The notes below the pieces were generated by a model. It saw only the letters and a program-made list of their open reading frames with translations. It had not been told where the DNA came from and searched no databases. Below are positions 8,323 to 16,687 of a stretch of DNA of 64,000 nt, in pieces. The position numbers and the translations under genes were made by a program. Each line of letters begins with the position of its first letter. Position 1 is the stretch's first letter. Source of the DNA: Candidatus Woesearchaeota archaeon (GTDB lineage Archaea > Nanobdellota > Nanobdellia > Woesearchaeales > GW2011-AR4); assembly GCA_016180235.1 (NCBI GenBank), contig JACPBQ010000006.1, forward strand, positions 1 through 64,000, in the 5' to 3' direction.

Positions 8323-9985
8323 TGCAATCAGCTCCCGGATTGTTATTTTTTAAAATCAGGACAACTTCATTCTGGAAAACAACGCTAAAATAGTCCCTTT
8401 TCATCATTTCAGATGCTATAAGCATATTGTACTGGGCAAGGACCTCCTGCCTTGAAGCCCTGTCAAACACATAATAATCATACAAGCAGATATCATGCTG
8501 GCCCTCGGAAAAACCTTCTGTTTTTGGGCCATGTGCATTCCCAAACCCGAAAAACGATGTCCTTGCCAGCAAGCCAGCTCCAGAGTCACCAGGCAATTCA
8601 GTATAATACTGCCTCTTTATCTTCCTTTCCTGCAGCGCCTCTATAAAATCATTTGCCCATACCTGGAAATGGACTCTTTTTGAGTTTCTTAAAACCGCGT
8701 CATTGCTGTATATATCCCCATAAAAGAAATAAACTGCTGCATCCTTTTCAGTATTCTTGCTGATCCAGCCGAAGGCTTCCCAATTGTACTGGTTCATAAG
8801 GCCCTGGCTTGCGGCTATATTCGAATAAGGTATCGAGGGTATTGCCTGCACTTCTGTCTGCCCCATTACCGGGAATTTTATGAGCCCGCTAAATGAAACA
8901 AGCAATATAATGAAAATAAAAGATGCGATAAGGTAGCTTTGTTTTTTAATTACAAGCTTAAAGGCCAAATACAAACAAAGCCCGACAAACACCGAAAGAT
9001 AGATTGGCCAGAAAAACCTTACCTGGAATGCCCTGAGGCTGAAGCCCGCATAGTTCAAAAAGCCTGCAATCAGCATTGCAAAAGCCAAAACAAGAGATAT
9101 GTGCAGGCTTTTTAATTTTGAAAGGGATGCTATCGCTCCTATCGCCATCGGCAGCAATAATAATCCAAATCCGGCAATATAAAACATAGGAGTGCCTAAA
9201 GATACGGGCTCTACGCTGAAAGAATAAGGCTGGACTTTTGCCCAAGTGTTCCAGAAAATAACCAGATAATAGAATGTGATTATAAAAGCAGCGGCAAAAG
9301 ACAGTATCATAACTTTAATATCCTGTTTTGTCATGCTTTTTGATATAAACTTAGTTCCGAAAAACAGCACTAAAAATATAATGCCAAAAATTGCTGCTGC
9401 GGTATGCGTTAAGGCAACTGCTGAAAGGGCTATTGCTATCAAAAGAAAAGACATATGCAAATCCATCCTCATTATGCTCCAGAAAAAGAAAATCAGGAAT
9501 GACTGGGCCAAAATAGAAGGCCAATGCCCCCATAAAAACCCTATTATTATGGGGCTGGAAAAAACAATCATGGACAATGGCAGGGAAAATAGTGCAGCGG
9601 TCCTGTTATAATCTCTTATTATAAAAAACATCACCAGGCTGCCTAATATCGGGAAAAAAACTATGATAAAATACATCGAGTCATAGGTTTCGACTCCTGC
9701 AAGATACGAGAAAATAACGCCAAGATGGTAAGAAAGCGGAGGGTATGTCCCAACAACATCTTCAAGGCCCCGGGATATATAGTCTGCTTCATACCTGAAA
9801 TTACCCATGTCCTTGATTGCTTCTGCCCTTACTTGGTGCTGGAATGCGTCAGAAGCGCCATATGCAAAAGGGAAATCATGCTTTATTCTATGGTCAAATA
9901 ATTCACCTGGGCCTAAAAATAAAATAAAGCTGAAAAACAGCGCCAAAAGAACCTTTTCAATATCAACTTTTATTTTTACCACCAC
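8303..9985 (-). CDS. Polytopic membrane protein, putative GT-C glycosyltransferase
   Basis: 560 residues with about 11-13 hydrophobic segments. The first large loop reads GASDAFQHQVRAEAI, then TYPPLSYHLG, and a later loop reads WGHWPSILAQ. This is the same motif order as the 6029 protein, so the two are probably paralogues. The C-terminal region after about residue 390 is soluble and probably extracytoplasmic. It overlaps its upstream neighbour by 23 bp and its downstream neighbour by 20 bp. A lipid-linked sugar transferase is inferred from fold pattern and context only. Confidence 0.6.
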   Translation of the reverse strand: MVVKIKVDIEKVLLALFFSFILFLGPGELFDHRIKHDFPFAYGASDAFQHQVRAEAIKDMGNFRYEADYISRGLEDVVGTYPPLSYHLGVIFSYLAGVETYDSMYFIIVFFPILGSLVMFFIIRDYNRTAALFSLPLSMIVFSSPIIIGFLWGHWPSILAQSFLIFFFWSIMRMDLHMSFLLIAIALSAVALTHTAAAIFGIIFLVLFFGTKFISKSMTKQDIKVMILSFAAAFIITFYYLVIFWNTWAKVQPYSFSVEPVSLGTPMFYIAGFGLLLLPMAIGAIASLSKLKSLHISLVLAFAMLIAGFLNYAGFSLRAFQVRFFWPIYLSVFVGLCLYLAFKLVIKKQSYLIASFIFIILLVSFSGLIKFPVMGQTEVQAIPSIPYSNIAASQGLMNQYNWEAFGWISKNTEKDAAVYFFYGDIYSNDAVLRNSKRVHFQVWANDFIEALQERKIKRQYYTELPGDSGAGLLARTSFFGFGNAHGPKTEGFSEGQHDICLYDYYVFDRASRQEVLAQYNMLIASEMMKRDYFSVVFQNEVVLILKNNNPGADCIEERSF

Positions 9986-12215
9986 GCTGTTTTATGTAAG
10001 AATATGCCAAAAATGCAACAATCAAAAATGCAGCAAGTATTGTGATTAATAATCCCCTCTTGAACGAATCTGGCAGGTATTTAAATGTTATTGCATCGTC
10101 ATTGTCAACGTATACTGCGGTTATTATGCCGTCTGCCTTTAAGATCTCTTTATCGCTTTTTCCGGATGCTGTCCAGCCTGGGAAATTTGAAAATCTCTCG
10201 CTTAATACCAAAAATCCTTTTTTACCAGCCGCATTATAAACAACTTTATTGTTTTGGTAATCAACAATTTCAATATCCTCAAAAGTTCCATTGACACTGC
10301 CAAACAAATTTTCAATTTCCACGCTGCTTATGGAATTTTTGTCATTAAAAATGTCAGGAAGAAGAATGCCGCTATTATCCACATAGCTTCTTAATTTTGC
10401 AATCTGGCTGTTGTCAATTGAACCAGTAATTATGATGGCGTAGTATTTGCCCAAATCTGAAAGCGAATGCCCGCTTAAAGGCTTTTTCGCCTGGATTATA
10501 ACAGCATCATTAGGATTGAAACTATTGCTTAGCATCAATGAGTATACGAGCTGGCTGCTGTCCTGCTGGTCTCCTATAACCAATATGGCTTTATCAACAA
10601 GGTAAGCCCGGGGCATGAATCTGAGATTCTCATAAAGGTAAGGGCCGTATGCCTCCCATATGTCGCAATCTTTGCATTCAGTAAACTTATCTATGAATTT
10701 CAGGCCAGGTATGCTAAGCTCTCTGTCTGAGATGACATATTTGTTGTTCAGAATGCCCCATAGTTTTGCCGGGTCTGACTGCTGCGCTATGGACAGATAA
10801 GCCAAATAATCATTGAACCATATTCCGCTGCCCCCTTTAATCTCGCTTATGCCCAATTGTGACAGGTAGTTATATCCGGATGCTCCTACTAATGTTGATA
10901 GGGCCATGTTTATTGTCCTAAATGTTTCGTTATCTTTTGCCATATATGCATTAATCGGGATATCCTCAGGTTTTTTTGCAATTTCAGACTGAGGAATGTA
11001 ATTTTGCAGGAAAAGCACCTCAAGAAGTATAAACAAGATTATTGCGCCAAAAACAATATTTTTTTTGCCTGTATTTGCAAAACTCTTTATCTTTTCCGAC
11101 AATACGCCAAATCCAAACCCGGCGAGCAACGAAGAGCCAATTGCAATCAGGAACAATGCCCTCTCTATATGCCTCAGCTGGCTGAATAGCGGCAGCTGGT
11201 AAAAAACATCTGCAACAAAGCCTTGTTTAGCCATGAAAATTGAAAAAATTATGATTGCAAGGGAAAACAATACATGCTTTTTCCTGTAATACGCCAGGCT
11301 GAATACCAGCAGGATAAATCCGGCAATCCCTATGGATGCAGATATTCCTGTCGAGAATTTATTGCTGACAAGTATATGGAATATATTGCTTATCTCAATC
11401 GGATGGCCCAGGTATTCCTGATAATTTATCCCTGAAGACCTGTTGGACATTTCCATAAACTCAATCCCGGGAAGAAGCTTTACAGCTGAAAGACCAAAAC
11501 TGACAAATCCTATGATAAGGCCAACTGCTGCCAGCTTCATCATCCTGTTTGCGGGATTTTTTCCAATCAGGTAAAATACCGAATAAATGCCAAATAGCAC
11601 AATCTCATAAGGGATGAGCAATGTGCCTCCTGCAAAGAGCTGGAGCGCGATAAACAATCCGGAAAGAATAGAGTATTTGGCAAAATCCTTCATCTGCAGG
11701 CTTTTGACGAAAAACATGAATGCAAATGGTATAAGCGAGTAGCCTGCGAGGACATTGATATTCCCTCCAATCACAAAAGAATGCATGTAGCCGTTGAACA
11801 TGTATAAAATTGCAGAGATAAATGCGGCTTTTTTGCTGCTGTTGAAAGTCAGGAAAAGCAGATACATTCCAAGGCCGGCCAGAAAAAAGTAGGTTATAGT
11901 CGCAAGATTCATGGATATTATGATGCTCCTGAAAAGCAATAGGTAAAGGAAGTTAAGGTCCAGGAAGTAATATTCCGGCTGCGCATACAGGGGCTGCCCC
12001 GAGTAGTAATACGGGGTCCATAAGTGCAGCTGCCCATATTCGAACAGGGATTCCTTCAAATTCTGGGATATGAACCAAACATCATTTATGTGGTGTATGT
12101 TGCTGAAAATTTTTGATGCGCTGACAAGATTATGCAGAAAAAAAAGAGCCAATATGAGCATCAGGGTTATGTAAATTAAGTGCTCTTTAGACTCACCGCT
12201 TAATCTATATCGCAT
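9963..12215 (-). CDS. YfhO-like large membrane protein (GT-C superfamily)
   Basis: About 750 residues. A dozen hydrophobic helices fill the first two thirds, followed by an extracytoplasmic domain and a final helix. The C-terminal FSNFPGWTASGKSDKE...VDND leading into the last helix is the characteristic end of YfhO proteins, which in Gram-positives glycosylate lipoteichoic acid. The frame is open to 12365, but the ATG at 12213-12215 has a TATA-like TTAATAAATAA 20-30 bp upstream and gives a sensible N terminus (MRYRLSGESKEH). It is the first gene of the operon with 8303-9985 and 7957-8322. The archaeal acceptor is unknown. Confidence 0.7.
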   Translation of the reverse strand: MRYRLSGESKEHLIYITLMLILALFFLHNLVSASKIFSNIHHINDVWFISQNLKESLFEYGQLHLWTPYYYSGQPLYAQPEYYFLDLNFLYLLLFRSIIISMNLATITYFFLAGLGMYLLFLTFNSSKKAAFISAILYMFNGYMHSFVIGGNINVLAGYSLIPFAFMFFVKSLQMKDFAKYSILSGLFIALQLFAGGTLLIPYEIVLFGIYSVFYLIGKNPANRMMKLAAVGLIIGFVSFGLSAVKLLPGIEFMEMSNRSSGINYQEYLGHPIEISNIFHILVSNKFSTGISASIGIAGFILLVFSLAYYRKKHVLFSLAIIIFSIFMAKQGFVADVFYQLPLFSQLRHIERALFLIAIGSSLLAGFGFGVLSEKIKSFANTGKKNIVFGAIILFILLEVLFLQNYIPQSEIAKKPEDIPINAYMAKDNETFRTINMALSTLVGASGYNYLSQLGISEIKGGSGIWFNDYLAYLSIAQQSDPAKLWGILNNKYVISDRELSIPGLKFIDKFTECKDCDIWEAYGPYLYENLRFMPRAYLVDKAILVIGDQQDSSQLVYSLMLSNSFNPNDAVIIQAKKPLSGHSLSDLGKYYAIIITGSIDNSQIAKLRSYVDNSGILLPDIFNDKNSISSVEIENLFGSVNGTFEDIEIVDYQNNKVVYNAAGKKGFLVLSERFSNFPGWTASGKSDKEILKADGIITAVYVDNDDAITFKYLPDSFKRGLLITILAAFLIVAFLAYSYIKQRGGKNKS

Positions 12216-12339
12216 GCAAGATGCTATTATCAAATTATTTATTAAGGTTTTGGGTAAAAGTAAGCTGCTTATAATTCTTAAATATGTTAAGGCATAATTT
12301 AGCTTGATGCTAACATTCTTTTTTGGCAAACCCAAACAA

Positions 12340-12357
12340 AACGAAATATTTAATAAA
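12340..12357 (+). promoter_or_regulatory. BRE/TATA element upstream of the 12440 GT2
   Basis: AACGAAATATTTAATAA matches the strong promoter consensus seen at 43711, 47516 and 52529. If it drives the gene at 12440, the leader would be about 55 nt. Confidence 0.4.
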
Positions 12358-12439
12358 CAGGGCAAAAACCGAAATTAATCTTTTGCATCTGCATTAATCA
12401 GATTGCATATGATGGATAGATGACTATTTTATTTGAGAT

Positions 12440-13153
12440 ATGAATGTGAAGAAAGAATCTATTACGATACTGGTCCCTGCCTACAACGAGGAAAAGGGAT
12501 TGAATGGAGCGGTCACATCAACGGACAGGATAGCCAGGAGCATGTTCAGGGATTATGAGATAATTATTTTTGACGACTGCAGCCACGACAGGACAGGCGA
12601 AATCGCGGACAAGCTCGCTAAAAAATTCCCAAAAGCCAGAGTTGTCCACAACAGGAAAAATATGGGGCTTGGCTATAACTACAGGAAAGCTGTGGAATTG
12701 GCAACAAAAAAATATTTTACAATGGTAACTGGAGAAAACGAGATACTGCCTGATTCATTAAAAAAAATCCTGGCCAGCACAGGGGAAGCAGACATAATAA
12801 TACCTTACAATATCAATACGGAGATAAGGCCATTCTACAGGAGAGCAATCTCCTCATCGTTCACAGCCTTAATGAACATCCTGTTTGGCATGCGTCTGAA
12901 TTATTATCTCGGGCCTGTCGTGCACAAGACAGAACTGCTTAAGAAAGCCAGGATCACAACAAACAGCTTTGCTTACCAGGCGGAAATACTTGTTCACCTC
13001 ATAAAAAAAGGGAAATGCTCATATAAGGAAGTGGGAGTCTACAACAGGAAGCCCGAGAAAACCTCAATGTTCAAGATAAAGAACCTTATGGGAGTGGGAA
13101 AGACCGTAATAACACTCTTTTTTGACATTTACTTCAAAAAAAGCAGGTTATAA
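12440..13153 (+). CDS. Glycosyltransferase family 2
   Basis: 237 residues of GT-A fold with ITILVPAYNEEKG, FDDCSHDRTGE for nucleotide binding and NMGLGYNYRKAVE. The usual DxD is replaced by GENE (in VTGENEILPDS), so metal coordination may use Glu. It is closest to the short polyprenyl-phosphate glucose/mannose synthase group and lacks membrane helices apart from a weakly hydrophobic C terminus. Its neighbours are a YfhO-like gene (divergent) and a B12-radical SAM gene (same strand, 87 bp downstream). Confidence 0.8.
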   Translation: MNVKKESITILVPAYNEEKGLNGAVTSTDRIARSMFRDYEIIIFDDCSHDRTGEIADKLAKKFPKARVVHNRKNMGLGYNYRKAVELATKKYFTMVTGENEILPDSLKKILASTGEADIIIPYNINTEIRPFYRRAISSSFTALMNILFGMRLNYYLGPVVHKTELLKKARITTNSFAYQAEILVHLIKKGKCSYKEVGVYNRKPEKTSMFKIKNLMGVGKTVITLFFDIYFKKSRL

Positions 13154-13195
13154 AGCCCACAAGCCAGAATCTCAAATCCCCAATTCTAAATAATA

Positions 13196-13208
13196 AACTT
13201 TATAAACG
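13196..13208 (+). promoter_or_regulatory. TATA box for the radical SAM gene
   Basis: AACTTTATAAACG lies about 37 bp before the ATG at 13241. A Shine-Dalgarno GAAGGTG follows at 13225-13231. Confidence 0.55.
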
Positions 13209-13240
13209 ATAAGAAACCCTTCTCCTGAAGGTGCAATTAA

Positions 13241-14611
13241 ATGAAAGTAGTGCTGCTAGCGCCTCCGGGCAATAAAGTGTATATGAGGGACCTCTACTGC
13301 AGCACGACCTCTAAAGGCGAGTATTACTGGCCTCCTTCTGACCTGCTCATACAGAGCGGCATCCTTAGGAATAATTTTGAATTAGGTGTTCTTGATGCCA
13401 TTGCGGAAAAAATAACACCGGAAGATGCGCTCAAAAAGCTGATAGAGATGAAGCCTGATGCAATATACTCCCTTGGCTCGTCAATTTCACTGCATGAAGA
13501 CATGCCGTTCCTGAAGAAAGCAAAGGAAGCAACCGGATGCAAACTGGTAATGTCCGGAGACATCTTCTTTTTCAACACCATGGAGATGATGAAGAAGTTT
13601 GATTTCATCGATGGTATACACTTGTGCTACATATCCGATGACAGCGCCAAATTCCTCAGGGGAGAATATGAGGACCTGAAAAATTTCTGCTACAGGAAAG
13701 ACGGGGAGATAATAATGGCCAAGATGGAAAACCCCAAGGACTACAAGCATGCACCGCAGACTGTCGAGCTGTTTCCCTACAATAAGTATTCCTATCCGTT
13801 CATGAGAAGAAAGCCTGTAACCGCTTTCCACACCAATTTCGGCTGCGTCTACAACTGCGCATTCTGCAACACAGGGCTTATCAATTTCAGCTTCAGGGAT
13901 TCCGATAATGCAATCGAGGAGATGAGGTACCTTAAATCCAAGGGCATAAGGGAGCTTTTTGTGAAAGACGCGACGTTCAATACAAGCATAACGAGGACAA
14001 AAGACTTTTTGAGAAAGATGATAGCGGAGAATTTCGGCTTTACATGGTCCTGCTCCCAGGTCGTGCATAACGTGGATGAGGAGCTGCTCAACCTTATGAA
14101 GCAGGCAGGATGCCATACAATCCTTTTTGGAGTGGAATCCGGCAGCGGGAAAATTCTGAAGGACATGCACAAGCACAGCACCCCGGAAAAGAACCTTAAG
14201 ACATTTGAAATATGCGACAAGCTCAAGATGAGGACAATGGGGCATTTCATACTTGGATTTCCAACTGATACAGAAGAGACAATAGAGGAGACAATAGCCT
14301 TTGCGAAGAAGATAAAGGCCACTTTTGCTTCATTCAACCTGTATGTCCCAAGGGTAGGCTCAAATACAAGAGAGCAGGTTTTAGGGACAAAGGATATTAT
14401 CGATGATGTATCGATGCTTGACAGCTCAGGAGCAGACATAAAATCATACTGTGCTGTACCCACAGAAGACCTTATGAAGCTAAGGAAAAAGGCATATGTA
14501 AGCTTCTATACCGACCCGAGGCAGATGGTGAGGATACTAAGCTCGGTCAGGAGCCCTACTGAATCTATTGTACTCGCCAAGAATTTTGTTAAGATATTTA
14601 CTAAATACTGA
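13241..14611 (+). CDS. B12-binding-domain radical SAM enzyme
   Basis: 456 residues. Residues 1-150 form a cobalamin-binding-like Rossmann domain (LLAPPG, then LGVLDAIAEKITPEDALKKL). The radical SAM barrel starts with the cluster motif C202-x3-C206-x2-C209 (GCVYNCAFC) and continues with SGSGKILKDMHK and MGHFILGFPTDTEET. This is the BchE/HpnJ-type class B layout, used for C-methylation or rearrangement of unactivated carbons. Its position inside a glycan and lipid-carrier cluster suggests modification of a sugar, polyprenol or membrane lipid; the substrate cannot be told from sequence. Confidence 0.85.
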   Translation: MKVVLLAPPGNKVYMRDLYCSTTSKGEYYWPPSDLLIQSGILRNNFELGVLDAIAEKITPEDALKKLIEMKPDAIYSLGSSISLHEDMPFLKKAKEATGCKLVMSGDIFFFNTMEMMKKFDFIDGIHLCYISDDSAKFLRGEYEDLKNFCYRKDGEIIMAKMENPKDYKHAPQTVELFPYNKYSYPFMRRKPVTAFHTNFGCVYNCAFCNTGLINFSFRDSDNAIEEMRYLKSKGIRELFVKDATFNTSITRTKDFLRKMIAENFGFTWSCSQVVHNVDEELLNLMKQAGCHTILFGVESGSGKILKDMHKHSTPEKNLKTFEICDKLKMRTMGHFILGFPTDTEETIEETIAFAKKIKATFASFNLYVPRVGSNTREQVLGTKDIIDDVSMLDSSGADIKSYCAVPTEDLMKLRKKAYVSFYTDPRQMVRILSSVRSPTESIVLAKNFVKIFTKY

Positions 14612-14664
14612 TTCTTATACAAAATTCAGGATTCATTATTTTTCAATTTTCTCCGCAACTCTAG

Positions 14665-14745
14665 TCGCTCGTGTGAATTGTGAGCGAGTTCGAAAAAACG
14701 AGCTCACTCGCATCTCACTGCTGTCTAGCACACGCTCGCCTCGCG
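14665..14745. repeat. Intergenic imperfect inverted repeat, copy A of a dispersed element
   Basis: The 225-bp gap after the radical SAM gene holds GTGAATTGTGAGCGAGTTC (14673-14691) and ACTCGCATCTCAC (14706-14718). Both blocks occur again, identical and adjacent, at 59240-59271. Partially complementary halves (GAGCGAG with CTCACTCGC, CGTGTG with CACACG) suggest a stem-loop. It may be a transcript end structure or a small mobile repeat. Confidence 0.6.
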
Positions 14746-14836
14746 GTTCTATTTCACAAATAAATGGATTTACAAAAAATCAGAATAAAACTAAAAACTT
14801 TATAAATCGGGCAGTGTTTGCATCCTAAGATTCTAT

Positions 14837-15613
14837 ATGGACTTGGGGATAAAAGGGAAAAAGGTTCTGGTGACCGGAGCGAGCAGCGGATTGGGAAGGC
14901 TTATTGCGACCGAGTTTGCAAAGGAAGGCTGCCTGGTATCTGCCATAGCAAGGCGCGAGAAAGAGCTAAAAGAGCTTGTCAAGGAAATAGGCGGGGAGAA
15001 AAAAGGGCACTCTTTTTACACAGCCGACCTTATGGAGAAAAATGCCCCGGCAAAAGCCGTCAAGGAGCTTTCTAAAAAAGGAAATTTTGAGATAGTTGTG
15101 CATAATCTTGGAGGCACATTGGAGGTCAAGGACCCCTTGGCCAGCGCAGACGACTGGCACAGGGTATGGAAATTCAATGTCGGCATCTCCATAGAGATAA
15201 ACAACCTAGTAATACCCTCAATGCAGAAAAACAAATGGGGCAGGATAGTGAACATATCCTCAATATCCGCAGAATCCCTCAGGGGCTCGGCTGCTTATGC
15301 AGCGGCAAAAGCGTACCTTAATGCATACACAAAAACACTGGGAAGGGCAGTCGCAAAAGACGGGATTGTGGTTTCTGCATTAATGCCCGGAGCTATTTAC
15401 ACCAAAGGAGGGCATTGGGATGAAAACACCGGGAAAAATGCGAAAGACAAAGAAGCTTTCTTCAAAAAGAAAAGCGATTTTCTCAGGCACCATCATGCCA
15501 TCGGAAGATTGGGAAATCCGGAGGAAATAGCCCCTTTTGTCCTGTTCATGGCATCAAAGCACGTCACTTTTGCCAACGGATCAGTCATTCCTGCTGATGG
15601 CGGCACTATGTAA
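14837..15613 (+). CDS. Short-chain dehydrogenase/reductase
   Basis: 258 residues, classical SDR. It has TGASSGLG (13-20) for NAD(P), VVHNLGG (about 87-93) in place of NNAG, SSISAES, and the catalytic Y154-x3-K158, ending in the usual IPADGGTM. The ARR after the second strand favours NADP. It is followed 12 bp later by an MDR dehydrogenase and shares a promoter with it (TATA AACTTTATAAATC at 14797-14809). The pair probably oxidises or reduces a sugar or polyol in the surface-glycan pathway; the substrate is unknown. Confidence 0.85.
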   Translation: MDLGIKGKKVLVTGASSGLGRLIATEFAKEGCLVSAIARREKELKELVKEIGGEKKGHSFYTADLMEKNAPAKAVKELSKKGNFEIVVHNLGGTLEVKDPLASADDWHRVWKFNVGISIEINNLVIPSMQKNKWGRIVNISSISAESLRGSAAYAAAKAYLNAYTKTLGRAVAKDGIVVSALMPGAIYTKGGHWDENTGKNAKDKEAFFKKKSDFLRHHHAIGRLGNPEEIAPFVLFMASKHVTFANGSVIPADGGTM

Positions 15614-15625
15614 AGCCGAGGCAAG

Positions 15626-16687
15626 ATGAATATAAAATATCCTTTAAACTTTAAGGCTGCTGTTCTTGAAGGCCATAACAAGCCCCTTGCTGTCGATACA
15701 GTCACGTTTGAGGGGCCGCTGCAAAAAGGCCAGGTACTGGTAAAGATCCATTACAGCGGAATCTGCGGAAAGCAGATAGAGGAGATACAGGGAACAAAGC
15801 CTGACCCTTTCCTGCCGCACATGCTTGGCCACGAGGGAAGCGGAATTGTTGTTGACACAGGGCCTGGAGTGAAAAAGGTCTCTAAAGGAGATCATGTGGT
15901 GCTTCATTGGCTTAAAGGCAGCGGCATAGATGCTTCCACGCCTCTATATTCAAGGAAAGGAAAAAGAGTAAATGCGGGATGGATAACAACTTTCAATGAA
16001 TACGGGGTAATTTCCGAGAACAGGATAACCCCAATACCAAAAGACACTGACCTCAGGATTGCATGCCTGCTTGGCTGCGCTGTAACCACAGGAATCGGGG
16101 TTGTGCTGAACGAGGCAAAATTAAAAGAAAATGAATCCATAGCCATATTCGGCTGCGGAGGCGTCGGCCTGAATGCAATACAAGGGGCAAAGCTCAGCAA
16201 AGGATATCCAATAATAGCCGTGGATAAAAATCCCGGGAACCTGGCTATTGCAAAGAAATTCGGCGCAACACACTTTCTTATTTCAGATTCCAAAATCATT
16301 GAGGAAATAAGGAAAATAACCGGCAGTAAAGGCGCAAAATATGTCATTATCGCTTTAGGGAATCCAAAAGCCGTTGAAACAGCTGTGGAAGCGAGCTCAA
16401 TTCCCGGAACTGTGTATTTTGTCGGGGTGCCTCCTGCAGGCTCCAAAATAACTATAGACCCTTTTAAGATACATATGCTGAGAAAGCTTGTAGGATCATG
16501 CGGAGGCGCAACTTTTCCTGATGAGCACATACCATCATATCTGGGCCTCTATAAAAAAGGAGACCTGAAGCTTGATGAATTAGTGTCATTGGAAGTGACC
16601 CTTGACAATATAAACCAGGGCATAAATAAAATGAGCTCAGGCATTAACGGAAGATGCATAGTCAGCATGAATCACAGCACAAGATGA
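15626..16687 (+). CDS. Zinc-dependent medium-chain dehydrogenase (alcohol/polyol dehydrogenase-like)
   Basis: 353 residues, MDR superfamily. The catalytic zinc ligands are visible as C47 (GICGKQ), H69-E70 (GHEGSG) and C151 (LGCAVTTG), and the nucleotide motif FGCGGVG lies near 175-181 with AVDKN after strand 2, favouring NAD. The four-cysteine structural zinc lobe of classical ADHs is absent. The gene follows the SDR by 12 bp and its stop overlaps the ATG of the next gene (ATGA at 16684). A sugar or sugar-alcohol substrate is inferred from the neighbours. Confidence 0.85.
   Translation: MNIKYPLNFKAAVLEGHNKPLAVDTVTFEGPLQKGQVLVKIHYSGICGKQIEEIQGTKPDPFLPHMLGHEGSGIVVDTGPGVKKVSKGDHVVLHWLKGSGIDASTPLYSRKGKRVNAGWITTFNEYGVISENRITPIPKDTDLRIACLLGCAVTTGIGVVLNEAKLKENESIAIFGCGGVGLNAIQGAKLSKGYPIIAVDKNPGNLAIAKKFGATHFLISDSKIIEEIRKITGSKGAKYVIIALGNPKAVETAVEASSIPGTVYFVGVPPAGSKITIDPFKIHMLRKLVGSCGGATFPDEHIPSYLGLYKKGDLKLDELVSLEVTLDNINQGINKMSSGINGRCIVSMNHSTR

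Noticed and set aside
13487-14463. Long antisense frames over the radical SAM gene
   Set aside because: The sense frame carries the CxxxCxxC cluster and B12-domain motifs; the antisense frames show no domain pattern or promoter.
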